Positions 20,144 to 27,964 are shown, counted from the first letter of the stretch. The stretch: DNA of 64,000 nt from Spelaeicoccus albus (GCF_013409065.1 NZ_JACBZP010000001.1:2480001-2544000); one strand, 5' to 3'. Notes: generated by a model not told the origin, from the letters alone. Program-made: numbers and translations.

Positions 20144-21298
20144 TTACGCGCTCCTGTCGTTGTTGGCGCGGTCGGCCTCGCGCTCGAACGCGGCGTCCAG
20201 CAGTTCGGGCGCGCCCAGACCGCGCGTCGCAGCGGACAGCGGGTCGACCGGATCGATCGGCGCATCGGACAAATCGAGATCCTTCAGCCTGCGCGCGCTG
20301 ACGAACACACGCGACTCCATAGTGCCGATCAGTCGGTTATAGTCCTCGACGGCCCGCGTCAGCGACCCGCCCATTTTCGACAGATGCGACGACATCGTGC
20401 CAAGGCGATCGTAGAGCTCGCGTCCGACGGTGAAGAGTTCTTTCGCCGACCCGTTCAAGGCGTCGTGCTGCCAGGTGAGCGCGACGGTTCGCAATAACGC
20501 CAGCAAGGTACCAGGAGTGGCAAGCACGACCTTCTTGGCCATGGCGTACTCCATGAGTGTCGCATCGGCTTGGCACGCCGCAGCAAGGAACGATTCGCCG
20601 GGTATGAAGCAGACGACCAAGTCCGGACTTGGCGTGAACGCGGCCCAGTATTCCTTGGCGGCGAGGGTGTCGACATGCGAACGGAGGGCGCGGGCGTGCT
20701 CGGCCAGCTGTGCGGAGTCGACGGTGCCGGGCGATTCGCTGGCCCGGAGGAAGGCCGCCAGCGGAGCTTTAGCATCGACCACGAGCTGTTTGCGCCCGGG
20801 GAGCCGGACGACGAGATCGGGCCGCACCGTTGCGCCGTCCGGCGTTCGTGCAGTCGTCTGTACATCAAAGTCGACCCGCTCGAGCATTCCGGCGTGCTCC
20901 ACAACGCGGCGTAGCTGCACTTCGCCCCAGCTGCCGCGCGAGCTTGAGGCGCGCAGTGCGCCACTCAGCTGCTCGGTCGTCGTCCGGAGTGCTTCGCCGG
21001 ATGCCGCGACCTGCGCAAGCTGAGTATCGAGGCGAGCGTATTGCTCGGTGCGGTCGCGCTCGAGGGTGTCGACTTGGCGTTCGACCCGCCGCATGCTTTG
21101 CGCCAGCGGGCCGAGAGCGCCGGCGATCTCTGTGGTGAAGCCGGCATCGGCTTCGAGATCGTCCACGCGGCGGGCCAGCATTGTGCGCTCGGTTTCAACG
21201 GCGATGCGCCGTGTGCGGGCGAGGACGGCAGCGACGGCGAAGCCGAGGATTGCGCCGATGAGGAGCGCGACGATGGCTGTGACAACTAGGGAAGTCAT
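20144..21298 (-). CDS. rmuC: DNA recombination protein RmuC family
   Basis: A 384-residue protein with one N-terminal transmembrane helix (VVTAIVALLIGAILGFAVAAVLA), a coiled-coil stretch to about residue 115, then the RmuC nuclease-like core. The core shows GSWGEVQLRRVVEHAGML, RPDLVVRLPGRKQLVVDAKAPL and KKVVLATPGTLLALLRTVA. RmuC limits inversions at short inverted repeats in E. coli. The acidic VVDAK motif is the PD-(D/E)XK-like active site. It converges with ispH (13 bases apart). Confidence 0.9.
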   Translation of the reverse strand: MTSLVVTAIVALLIGAILGFAVAAVLARTRRIAVETERTMLARRVDDLEADAGFTTEIAGALGPLAQSMRRVERQVDTLERDRTEQYARLDTQLAQVAASGEALRTTTEQLSGALRASSSRGSWGEVQLRRVVEHAGMLERVDFDVQTTARTPDGATVRPDLVVRLPGRKQLVVDAKAPLAAFLRASESPGTVDSAQLAEHARALRSHVDTLAAKEYWAAFTPSPDLVVCFIPGESFLAAACQADATLMEYAMAKKVVLATPGTLLALLRTVALTWQHDALNGSAKELFTVGRELYDRLGTMSSHLSKMGGSLTRAVEDYNRLIGTMESRVFVSARRLKDLDLSDAPIDPVDPLSAATRGLGAPELLDAAFEREADRANNDRSA

Positions 21299-21397
21299 GG
21301 TTTTACTGTGTCATCCGGCACCGACATAGCGGCGGATCTTCGCGCACGGCACGCCCGAAGATGCCCGGGAAGTAGATCTTCGGTAGATTTTGCTGTT

Positions 21398-22483
21398 GTG
21401 GCTTTAACTATCGGAATCGTCGGATTGCCCAACGTCGGCAAGTCCACTCTCTTCAATGCATTGACCCGAAATCAGGTGCTCGCCGCGAACTATCCGTTCG
21501 CAACCATCGAACCGAACGTTGGCGTCGTGTCGCTGCCGGACTCTCGGCTGGACACTCTGGCGGAGATGTTCCATTCGGAAAAGACGATTCCGGCGGCCGT
21601 GTCGTTCGTCGACATCGCCGGTATCGTACGCGGCGCCAGCGAAGGCGAGGGGCTTGGCAACCAGTTTTTGGCGAACATTCGCGAGGCCGATGCGATCTGC
21701 CAGGTCATTCGCGGCTTTCATGACTCCGATGTGGTGCACGTCGAAGGCAAGGTATCGCCGAAAGACGATATCGAGACGATCAATTCCGAGTTGATCCTCG
21801 CCGACCTGCAGACTGTCGAGAACGCGTTGCCGAGGCTTGAGAAAGAGGTCAAGCAAAAGCGCACCGCCCCGGAGGTGCTGGCAACGGCGCAAAAGGCGGC
21901 GGAGATTCTGGGGGAGGGGCGGACGCTTTACTCGGCTACTCACGACAGTGGATTCGACGGCGCGCCCATCAAGGAATTGTCACTGATGTCCGCCAAGCCC
22001 TTCTTGTACGTATACAACGTGGACGACGAAGTGCTGGGTGATGAGGCACAGATGCAGCAGTTGCGCGAGCTGGTGTCTCCGGTCGAAGCGATCTTCTTGG
22101 ATGCGAAGTTCGAGGCGGAACTCGTGGATCTCGAGCCCGAGGAAGCGAAGGAGATGCTTGAGTCGACGGGCCAGGACGAACCCGGACTCGATCAACTTGC
22201 GCGTGTCGGATTCGACACGCTCGGGCTTCAGACGTATCTGACGGCGGGTCCGAAGGAATCGCGGGCGTGGACGATCCACAAGGGCGATACCGCTCCGCAG
22301 GCAGCGGGCGTTATTCACACGGATTTCCAAAAAGGATTCATCAAGGCGGAGATCGTCTCGTTCGACGAGCTTGTCGACGCCGGCGGTATGGCCGAGGCGA
22401 AGTCCCGCGGCAAGGTCCGCATGGAAGGCAAGGATTACGTGATGGCGGACGGCGACGTGGTCGAGTTTAGGTTCAATGTGTAG
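21398..22483 (+). CDS. ychF: Redox-regulated ribosome-associated ATPase YchF/OLA1
   Basis: The 361-residue Obg-family protein has P-loop GLPNVGKST at residues 9-17, VDIAGIVRGASEGEGLGNQFLANIREADA, NVDDEV in place of a normal NKxD motif (as in YchF, which prefers ATP), and a C-terminal TGS domain ending GDVVEFRFNV. The length matches E. coli YchF (363). The GTG at 21398 gives the standard MALTIGIVG start. Its last eight codons recur as degenerate copies at 22893, 23602, 26019, 27162 and 30893, which marks this 3' end as an integration target. Confidence 0.95.
   Translation: MALTIGIVGLPNVGKSTLFNALTRNQVLAANYPFATIEPNVGVVSLPDSRLDTLAEMFHSEKTIPAAVSFVDIAGIVRGASEGEGLGNQFLANIREADAICQVIRGFHDSDVVHVEGKVSPKDDIETINSELILADLQTVENALPRLEKEVKQKRTAPEVLATAQKAAEILGEGRTLYSATHDSGFDGAPIKELSLMSAKPFLYVYNVDDEVLGDEAQMQQLRELVSPVEAIFLDAKFEAELVDLEPEEAKEMLESTGQDEPGLDQLARVGFDTLGLQTYLTAGPKESRAWTIHKGDTAPQAAGVIHTDFQKGFIKAEIVSFDELVDAGGMAEAKSRGKVRMEGKDYVMADGDVVEFRFNV
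22460..22483 (+). repeat. ychF-tail site R0 (putative primary attachment site)
   Basis: The final codons of ychF encode VVEFRFNV and the stop TAG. This is the reference for the downstream copies R1-R5. It is the only copy attached to the full ychF gene, so it should correspond to the left end of the integrated region. Confidence 0.65.
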
Positions 22484-22497
22484 TCAGCGTCGGGGCT

Positions 22498-22845
22498 TCA
22501 GCTCGAATGCATGCCGACATTGATCACATTTCCTGATCCATCGCGATAGAAGAATCGCGTGACGCCCCAATTCTCTGCCGTGATTGGATAAATTATCTCG
22601 ACTCCAGTTGCGACAGCGCGTTCGTAAGCCACGTTGACATCGTCGACGAAGACGGAGACGCTGGGATTCTCAGGAGCCTTGGCATCTGCCGCGACGATGC
22701 TCAGCTGATGTCCTTCGGAATCGGCCAGGGTGACGATCCAGCCATGGTCCATCACAACCTCGAGTCCCAGAGTCGCGACGTGCTCGTCTATCGTTCGGCG
22801 GAGGTCTGAAGCACTCAGATCGGGGACGATGCGCTCAATGTTCAT
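22498..22845 (-). CDS. VOC (glyoxalase/bleomycin-resistance fold) family protein
   Basis: A 115-residue single-domain VOC protein: MNIERIVPDLSASDLRRTIDEHVATLGLEVVMDHGWIVTL and SVSVFVDDVNVAYERAVATGVEIIYPITAENWGVTRFFYRDGSGNVINV. The last strand carries Asn in place of the usual metal-binding Glu. The ATG at 22845 has the strong site AGGGAGGA about 6-13 bases upstream, so the longer frame to 22977 is rejected. It is the only gene between ychF-tail copies R0 and R1 and is read against ychF. Confidence 0.85.
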   Translation of the reverse strand: MNIERIVPDLSASDLRRTIDEHVATLGLEVVMDHGWIVTLADSEGHQLSIVAADAKAPENPSVSVFVDDVNVAYERAVATGVEIIYPITAENWGVTRFFYRDGSGNVINVGMHSS

Positions 22846-22892
22846 TACAGCATCCTCCCTTGGATTGGGGGCATCGAACCAGAGGTTGGTCT

Positions 22893-22929
22893 GTGCCGGA
22901 ACTCGGTGGAGTTCCGCTTCAACGTGTAG
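22893..22929 (+). repeat. ychF-tail repeat R1
   Basis: The sequence encodes VEFRFNV and TAG (GTG 22906 to TAG 22927-22929), followed by C as in R2. The left half GTGCCGGAACTCGG is not from ychF but is shared with R3 and R4. CGGAACTC and GAGTTCCG form an inverted repeat around GGTG. Confidence 0.8.
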
Positions 22930-23026
22930 CTGAGTTCCGGTTGCACGGGATGCGAGCTCTTCCCGCGAGCACAGCATCAGGGCGGTTCAAGAAACCGGCC
23001 AGGTGCGTGCCCGTAGGCTGGGACGC

Positions 23027-23491
23027 ATGGCTCGGGTCGTCTTCATGTGCGGACCGGCGGGCTCGGGCAAGTCGACCGTCGCTCGTCGGATGGAGGCAGA
23101 CGGCTTCGTTCGGCTCTCGTTCGATCAAGAGGCCTGGGAGAGAGGCATCCGACACATGCCGCTGACAGATGATGCCAATCGCGAAATCGAGATCCAGCTC
23201 CGACGCCGGCTCGTGGACCTCGTCGAAGGCGGACATGAGGTCGTGCTGGACTTCTCGTTCTGGTCGCGCGCCATGCGGGAGGAGTGGCGGCAGGTGCTGG
23301 AACCGTTCGGAGTGGTTCCTGAGACGATTTACCTTCCGACTGACCGCGCGACGTGCTTGCGGCGCGTGGAAGCGCGTGGACGCACCCACGACGGCGACTT
23401 CGACTTGGATGCAGCGACCGCCGCAACCTACTTCGATCACTTCGAAACCCCGGATCCTGATGAAGGGCCCGTGATCGTGCTTGAGGTGTGA
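23027..23491 (+). CDS. Small P-loop kinase / AAA_33-like ATPase
   Basis: The 154-residue protein has Walker A GPAGSGKST at residues 9-17, a lid/Asp region RLSFDQEAWERG and VVLDFSFWSRAMREEW, then RCLRRVEARGRT-like Arg residues (TCLRRVEARGR). This is the layout of small kinases related to zeta toxins and nucleoside or aminoglycoside kinases; the substrate is unknown. The ATG at 23027 is preferred over 23003 because homology starts there. It is the only gene between R1 and R2. Confidence 0.82.
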   Translation: MARVVFMCGPAGSGKSTVARRMEADGFVRLSFDQEAWERGIRHMPLTDDANREIEIQLRRRLVDLVEGGHEVVLDFSFWSRAMREEWRQVLEPFGVVPETIYLPTDRATCLRRVEARGRTHDGDFDLDAATAATYFDHFETPDPDEGPVIVLEV

Positions 23492-23601
23492 CCCGTCGGC
23501 CAGGATTGGCCTGGGGGCGACGAGATGCTTGACTGTCAGGCGCGTCAATCGCCGAATCCAAGAGGTAGGTATCTGCCAGAACTAAAGGTTATTCGGCTAC
23601 G

Positions 23602-23632
23602 TAACGTGGTCGAGTTCCGGTTTAACGTATAG
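23602..23632 (+). repeat. ychF-tail repeat R2
   Basis: The sequence encodes VVEFRFNV and TAG (stop 23630-23632), matching the ychF tail at the protein level over eight codons. Its left half (AACGTGGTCGAG) is ychF-like, unlike R1, R3 and R4. It is directly followed by the higB promoter region. Confidence 0.8.
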
Positions 23633-23659
23633 CGTTATTGACGCACTCCGTTATATACT
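23624..23659 (+). promoter_or_regulatory. Probable higBA promoter/operator
   Basis: TATACT at 23654-23659 lies 6 bases before the GTG start of higB. An imperfect inverted repeat (GTATAGCG at 23627-23634 against CGTTATATAC) overlaps it and the end of R2. HigA-type antitoxins repress their own promoters at such palindromes. No well-spaced -35 box is visible. Confidence 0.4.
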
Positions 23660-23665
23660 GGTGTT

Positions 23666-23899
23666 GTGATCAGATCGTTCGGCAGCAAGGACGCCGAACG
23701 CATCTGGCATGAGCAGTACATCAAGCGCGTCGGGACGGTGCAACGAGCGGCTCTGCGGATCCCGCCGGGATATCGCCTGGAGCGGCTCGTCGGTAATCGT
23801 CGTGGTCAGCACGGCATCCGCGTCAATGCGCAGTGGCGTCTGTGCGTCGTCTGGAGAGCGGGAGGTGCGGACGGTGTCGAACTCGTCGACTACCACTGA
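23666..23899 (+). CDS. higB: HigB-family toxin with an apparent internal deletion
   Basis: The 77-residue protein begins MIRSFGSKDAERIWHEQ and ends with QHGIRVNAQWRLCVVWR and VELVDYH, the hallmarks of HigB/RelE-superfamily mRNA interferases. Family members of this type are about 92 residues: the usual segment of about 15 residues between VALRKL and the VPPGNRLE strand is missing, so AALR joins directly to IPPGYRLE. Frame is preserved. The loss removes most of the second helix, so the toxin may be inactive. higA overlaps its 3' end by 26 bases. Confidence 0.82.
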   Translation: MIRSFGSKDAERIWHEQYIKRVGTVQRAALRIPPGYRLERLVGNRRGQHGIRVNAQWRLCVVWRAGGADGVELVDYH

Positions 23900-24041
23900 G
23901 AGCGACCTGATCGAGCCGATCCATCCGGGGGAGATCCTGATGGAGGACTTCTGAACTGGACCCGGTTTTTTGGGCAGTGTGTTGAGTGGAGAGTTGCCTT
24001 GTTATTTTGACCTGTTGGTCGAATGAAGGGAGCTCTTTTTC

Positions 24042-24332
24042 ATGTCACGTAAACGCAGGAATCATTCGCCGTCGTTTAAGGCCAAGGTCGCTTTGGCGGC
24101 GGTGCGTGAGGATCAGACGCTGGCCCAGTTGGCCGGGCGGTTCGACGTTCATCCGAATCAGATCACCGCGTGGAAACGGCAACTGCTCGATAACGTTGCC
24201 ACCACGTTCGAGTCGGAGAAACAATCGGCAGACAACACGGCGAAAGTCACCGAGTTGTATGCGAAGAACGGCGAATTGACGGTCGAGCGCGATTTTTTAG
24301 ATCGCGGACTGTCTCGCTTCGACGGGAAGTGA
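24042..24332 (+). CDS. IS3-family transposase OrfA (helix-turn-helix subunit)
   Basis: The 96-residue protein begins [49 protein letters not shown], the typical IS3 OrfA helix-turn-helix. A leucine-zipper-like helix follows ([24 protein letters not shown]). It binds the IS ends. The stop overlaps the orfB start by 4 bases. Confidence 0.92.
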   Translation: MSRKRRNHSPSFKAKVALAAVREDQTLAQLAGRFDVHPNQITAWKRQLLDNVATTFESEKQSADNTAKVTELYAKNGELTVERDFLDRGLSRFDGK

Positions 24333-25168
24333 GACAGTCGGTGATCGATCCAGGCGAGAAACTCTCGGTAGTGCGCCAGTGTGAACTGCTGGATGTGGCC
24401 CGGTCGAGCTACTACTACCGTCACCGCCCGGTACCCGACGGCGACCTGGACGTGATGGGCCGGATCGACGCGATCCACCTCGAGCGCCCGTTCCTGGGCA
24501 GTCGCCGAATCGCCGACGAGCTGACCGACGACGGGCTGCCGATCAACCGCAAACGCGTCCAACGGCTGATGCGCACCATGGGCATCACCGCGCTGTATCC
24601 GAAGCCGCGCACCAGCAGGCCGGCCCCAGGGCACCGCGTCTACCCGTACCTGCTGCGCGGACTGACCATCGACCGGCCCGGCCAGGTCTGGTCAACCGAC
24701 ATTACGTATGTGCCGATGGCCCACGGGTTCCTCTACCTGGTCGCGGTCATGGACTGGTACTCCCGCAAGGTCCTCGCCTGGCGGCTGTCGAACACGATGG
24801 AAGCCGGGTTCTGCGTCGACGCGCTGACCGAGGCGTTGGGCAATCACGGGCCGCCGGAAATATTCAACACCGACCAAGGCGCCCAGTTCACCAGCGACGA
24901 CTTCACCGGCGTGCTGACCGATCACGGGGTGCGAATCAGCATGGACGGACGCCGCCGATGGGTCGACAACGTGTTCATCGAACGGCTCTGGAGATCGGTG
25001 AAATACGAAGAGATCTACCTCAAGGCCTACGACAACGGGATCCAAGCTCGGCAGTCACTGGAAGCGTATTTCCGCTACTACAACCGGCGGCGCCGCCACC
25101 AGAGCCTTGACCGGACCACGCCGGACCAGATGTACTATCAGGACCAGCCGTTGCCACAAGCGGCATAA
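24329..25168 (+). CDS. IS3-family transposase OrfB (DDE integrase domain)
   Basis: The 279-residue protein has an HTH_21 segment ([37 protein letters not shown]) and a retroviral-type rve core. The catalytic acidic residues are in [20 protein letters not shown] and [14 protein letters not shown]. It appears full length and intact, so the element may still be active. It could be made as an independent protein by coupling (4-base overlap with orfA), or as a frameshift fusion. Confidence 0.94.
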   Translation: MRQSVIDPGEKLSVVRQCELLDVARSSYYYRHRPVPDGDLDVMGRIDAIHLERPFLGSRRIADELTDDGLPINRKRVQRLMRTMGITALYPKPRTSRPAPGHRVYPYLLRGLTIDRPGQVWSTDITYVPMAHGFLYLVAVMDWYSRKVLAWRLSNTMEAGFCVDALTEALGNHGPPEIFNTDQGAQFTSDDFTGVLTDHGVRISMDGRRRWVDNVFIERLWRSVKYEEIYLKAYDNGIQARQSLEAYFRYYNRRRRHQSLDRTTPDQMYYQDQPLPQAA

Positions 25169-25472
25169 TTGGACGGCAACGCTCCACTCAAAAATCATTG
25201 TGGACTGTCCAACCGATCGGGTCCACCTCATTCATCGAGAGCTTCGGGATTACCCAGAACAAGCTCGCCGTGTCCATCGGTGTGCCGCCGCGCCGGATCA
25301 ACGAGATCGTGCACGGCAAGCGGGGCATCACTGCAGACACGGCGATTCGCCTGGCGCGGTACTTCGGGACATCCGAGGAGTTCTGGATGAACCTGCAGTC
25401 GAACTATGAGCTGCAGATCGAGCGACGCGCGCTACGTGACAAGGTCGCGGCAATTACGCCGCTGCAGGACGC

Positions 25473-25994
25473 GTGACCGGTCGCCTCGTCGTCCTCTCCG
25501 GCCTCCCCGGGGTCGGAAAGACGACCATCGCCGAGATCGTCGCTTCGCGCACGGGGTCGGTCCACCTGTCCATCGACGAGGTAGAAGAGTCGATCCTTGC
25601 CTGCGGTCTGCCGTCAGGTTGGAAAGTCGGTGTTGCCGCGTACGAGGCGACATGTGCGATGGCAGAGCAGAATCTGCGGCTTGGCCACGATGTCGTCGTC
25701 GATGCTGTCAATGACAGTGAAGAGGCTCGGCAGACCTGGCGCACTGCGGCCTCGCGAACAGGTTCACATATCGACTTCGTGTACCTCGTGGTCTCCGATG
25801 TGCAGGACCACGAGAGACGGCTCGGCGGCAGGAATCGCGGTCTCGCCCATGTCGGCGAGCCGTCCTGGTCGAGCGTGCAACGTCGTCGAGACGACTACGC
25901 AGTGTGGTCCCATGACGTCCTGAACTTCGACACGGCGGCGCAGACAGCGGACGAAATTGCAGACACACTCACCGCGCGCCTCAGCACAAGATGA
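25473..25994 (+). CDS. Small P-loop kinase / AAA_33-like ATPase downstream of higA
   Basis: The 173-residue protein has Walker A GLPGVGKTT near residues 10-18, LSIDEVEESIL, VVVDAVNDSEEARQTWR and an Arg-rich lid (ERRLGGRNRG), with a C-terminal NFDTAAQTADEIADTL like other AAA_33 kinases. The GTG start overlaps the higA stop by 4 bases, so it belongs to the higBA transcription unit. A 5' fragment of a close homologue lies at 28991. Substrate unknown; a link with the toxin module is inferred from coupling only. Confidence 0.85.
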   Translation: MTGRLVVLSGLPGVGKTTIAEIVASRTGSVHLSIDEVEESILACGLPSGWKVGVAAYEATCAMAEQNLRLGHDVVVDAVNDSEEARQTWRTAASRTGSHIDFVYLVVSDVQDHERRLGGRNRGLAHVGEPSWSSVQRRRDDYAVWSHDVLNFDTAAQTADEIADTLTARLSTR

Positions 25995-26018
25995 CGCCCC
26001 CAACGCTGATGGTTCTCC

Positions 26019-26038
26019 GTACCGGAACTCGGTCGAGT
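26019..26038 (+). repeat. ychF-tail repeat R3 (truncated)
   Basis: GTACCGGAACTCGGTCGAGT matches the left half and core of R1 and R4, then diverges before the FRFNV codons. It lies 24 bases after the kinase stop and 21 bases before the DUF4287 stop, so it marks the same kind of boundary as the full copies. Confidence 0.6.
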
Positions 26039-26059
26039 GACGGCCGGGGCGAAGTGCGG

Positions 26060-26353
26060 TCAGTCGGCCGGTTTTGTGGCGATGCCATCGAGCCACAGTG
26101 TCTCGGTCTCGTCGCGGTGGGTGCCGTCAGATCCGACGTGCTTGGTGCCGATCGTCGGACCTTTCTGAATGACGTGCACGAGTGCCATGCCGTGGCCGCG
26201 ACCGAGACCGTAGTCTTCCTTGAGCCAGACGAGGATCTCTCCAGCTTTCACGCCGGTCCGGTCGAGTCCTTTCTCGCAGGCAATTCCGACGAGTTGGCGT
26301 GGCGTGAGGCCGGTCTTCTTCTCGATTGTGTCGAGGTACGCCTGGAACGACAT
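26060..26353 (-). CDS. DUF4287 protein
   Basis: The 97-residue protein MSFQAYLDTIEKKTGLTPRQLVGIACEKGLDRTGVKAGEILVWLKEDYGLGRGHGMALVHVIQKG matches the DUF4287 helical domain as I know it. Function is unknown; members are sometimes found fused to or near DUF5655. It is divergent from the TetR gene at 26417 across a region with two palindromic operators, so both genes are probably under that repressor. Confidence 0.82.
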   Translation of the reverse strand: MSFQAYLDTIEKKTGLTPRQLVGIACEKGLDRTGVKAGEILVWLKEDYGLGRGHGMALVHVIQKGPTIGTKHVGSDGTHRDETETLWLDGIATKPAD

Positions 26354-26374
26354 GAAAACTCCTTTGATCCATCG

Positions 26375-26415
26375 AGTACCGATCGGTACTTGCTTTGAGA
26401 GTACTATCTAGTACT
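26375..26415. promoter_or_regulatory. Two TetR operators between DUF4287 and tetR
   Basis: AGTACCGATCGGTACT at 26375-26390 is a perfect 16-bp palindrome. AGTACTATCTAGTACT at 26400-26415 is the same size with one mismatch and the same outer AGTAC/GTACT. The second ends 1 base before the TetR start codon, so bound repressor would block its own gene. Confidence 0.7.
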
Positions 26416-26416
26416 A

Positions 26417-27046
26417 ATGAATGACAAGACCTCGAAGCCGGTTTCGGCACAGATGCGCGCACAGATTCTGGACGCGGCGCTGACGGTGTTCATCGCGAAC
26501 GGATACGTCGGCACGAGCACTGATCGCCTCGCCGCGGCGGCGTCCGTGTCCAAACAGACTCTCTACCGAGCCTTCGGCGACAAGGAAGGTATATTCACTG
26601 CACTGATCCTGTCGGTGTGCGAACAGGTCAACGACCCGTTCGCACCGATGATCGAGCGGATGAAGACCGCGGACGGCGCGGCGTCCGCGGTGCATCTGCT
26701 TGCCGGAGAATTCAGCGGCCTCATTCTGTCTCCGCAGACTCAGCAACTGCGCCGGCTCGTGATCGCGGAGGCAGCGCGGTTCCCGGCGCTCGGCCGCTTG
26801 TATTGGGAGAGCGGCTTCGAACGGATGCTCGGCTCCATCGGTCAGTGTCTGGCAGTACTCGATGAACGAGGGCTTCTCAGCGTGCCGTCGCCGCCGCTCG
26901 CGGCGGAGCACTTCGCAGGCTTGTTGCTCTGGATACCGGCAAACCGCGCAATGTTCCTGAGCAATGCTCGCGTAGCTGATGCCGAACAGCAGGCCACCGT
27001 CGTGAAGGCTGGGACAGAGGCTTTTCTTCGTGCCTATGCGGCGTAG
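26417..27046 (+). CDS. TetR/AcrR-family transcriptional regulator
   Basis: The 209-residue protein has the TetR DNA-binding helices MRAQILDAALTVFIANGYVGTSTDRLAAAASVSKQTLYRAFGDKEGIFTALI (residues 13-64) and an all-helical ligand domain of the AefR-like type (LSPQTQQLRRLVIAEAARFPALGRLYWESG). It likely represses itself and the divergent DUF4287 gene through the adjacent palindromes. The ligand is unknown. Confidence 0.88.
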   Translation: MNDKTSKPVSAQMRAQILDAALTVFIANGYVGTSTDRLAAAASVSKQTLYRAFGDKEGIFTALILSVCEQVNDPFAPMIERMKTADGAASAVHLLAGEFSGLILSPQTQQLRRLVIAEAARFPALGRLYWESGFERMLGSIGQCLAVLDERGLLSVPSPPLAAEHFAGLLLWIPANRAMFLSNARVADAEQQATVVKAGTEAFLRAYAA

Positions 27047-27161
27047 CCATGCGCGTGTCGCGGCATGCGGAGGGGGCATGAGCGCAGCATGCGAGCGGAA
27101 TGCCCAAAGGACTACTGCGAGATCCGGAGCGCTGCCAGCCGTGCTCCGCAGGTGTTTCTAC

Positions 27162-27192
27162 GTGCCGGAACTCGGTGGAGTTCCGGTTCAAC
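27162..27192 (+). repeat. ychF-tail repeat R4
   Basis: The sequence encodes VEFRFN then diverges (ATC CAG in place of GTG TAG). CCGGAACTC and GAGTTCCGG are perfect 9-bp inverted arms around GGTG (27166-27187), the best palindrome among the copies. The left half is the same as R1. Confidence 0.78.
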
Positions 27193-27314
27193 ATCCAGCA
27201 TGTGAAGTGATCGCAGCGCGGCCACAAGTCCGTTTACTGTACGAGCTCGCCATCCGGCGCTTGAGACAGAGTGGTGGACGGAGCTGGAGTGCAACCGGTG
27301 GGATGCGCTCCTGG

Positions 27315-27911
27315 TTACTGCTCCTGTGAAGGTCGGGCCGCTGACCACGCGGCCCCGATCATGTGGAAGGCCTCGTCGAGGGCGGCCTCCGGGTCTGCCG
27401 ACTGCCGTGCGAGCGTGAAGGCCGCCATGGCGAAGCGAGCGATCGTGTCGGAGGCGACCTCAGATGTGTGGAGATCCGGCGCTGCTTGGATCGCTGCAGC
27501 GAGCGCGTGCGCATATCGCAGCTCGAGGATCTGGGCATAGGTCGAGAGTTCCGGGCTCTGCTCGATCATCGTCCAGATCCCGGTCGCATCCCCAGTTGTG
27601 CAGTGTTGAACAAGGGTCCGGATCTCCTCGTGTAGTGCGCAGATCACCGAAGCCCCCTGATCGCGCTCGGCGACCGCAGCGACGAGGCGGGTCTCGAAAT
27701 CGGCGGCCTGTTCGAACACCAGGGCTTCCTTCGACGGGAAGTGTGCGAAGAGGGTCGTGACGGCCACATCGGCTTCGACGGCGATCTCCCGGATGCCCAC
27801 AGACTCGTACCCGCGTTCGCGGAACATCCGCAGGGCGGCATCGGCGATCCCGCGTCGCGTGGCTGCCTTCTTCCGCTCGCGACGACCGGTGGGCTGGGGT
27901 TCGTTGATCAC
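27315..27911 (-). CDS. TetR/AcrR-family transcriptional regulator
   Basis: The 198-residue protein has the TetR helix-turn-helix RRGIADAALRMFRERGYESVGIREIAVEADVAVTTLFAHFPSKEALVFEQA. The C-terminal domain has no recognisable ligand site. I chose the GTG at 27911 because the longer frame to 27938 would start inside the operator palindrome at 27935-27953. It is divergent from the oxidoreductase gene and probably controls it. Confidence 0.87.
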   Translation of the reverse strand: MINEPQPTGRRERKKAATRRGIADAALRMFRERGYESVGIREIAVEADVAVTTLFAHFPSKEALVFEQAADFETRLVAAVAERDQGASVICALHEEIRTLVQHCTTGDATGIWTMIEQSPELSTYAQILELRYAHALAAAIQAAPDLHTSEVASDTIARFAMAAFTLARQSADPEAALDEAFHMIGAAWSAARPSQEQ

Positions 27912-27934
27912 TATGAAAGTGTACCGGATACAAA

Positions 27935-27953
27935 ACACTAACCGTTAGTGTTA
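27935..27953. promoter_or_regulatory. TetR operator between tetR and the oxidoreductase gene
   Basis: AACACTAACCGTTAGTGTT is a perfect 19-bp palindrome with a single central base, midway between the two divergent start codons. This is the size and position expected for autoregulated TetR operators. Confidence 0.78.
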
Positions 27954-27964
27954 ATGTGAGCGGC

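Larger units (their letters stand above)
23952..25230 (+). mobile_element. IS3-family insertion sequence (1279 bp) with 3-bp target duplication
   Basis: The element is bounded by imperfect inverted repeats that start TGAACTGGACCC (left) and, read inward from the right, TGAGGTGGACCC. A direct repeat TTC flanks it at 23949-23951 and 25231-25233. It contains orfA (24042-24332) and orfB (24329-25168). The boundaries are confirmed because excision restores the higA reading frame exactly. Confidence 0.93.
23874..25476 (+). pseudogene. higA: higA antitoxin interrupted by an IS3-family element
   Basis: The 5' part (GTG 23874 to 23951) encodes the HigA start including PIHPGEILMEDF. The 3' part (25234 to TGA 25476) encodes IESFGITQNKLAVSIGVPPRRINEIVHGKRGITADTAIRLARYFG, the complete XRE helix-turn-helix. 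Removing bases 23952-25233 restores a perfect 106-residue HigA in frame (MEDF-IESF). The IS stop codon TGA at 23952 ends the first half. A TTG at 25198 inside the IS could start a hybrid protein containing the whole DNA-binding domain. The kinase gene at 25473 overlaps the 3' end by 4 bases. Confidence 0.92.

Noticed and set aside
22930-22944. TGAGTTCCGGTTGCAC directly after R1 as an extra tail repeat
   Set aside because: Only GAGTTCCGGTT matches the core; the rest differs, so it may be chance or a decayed copy and is not counted.
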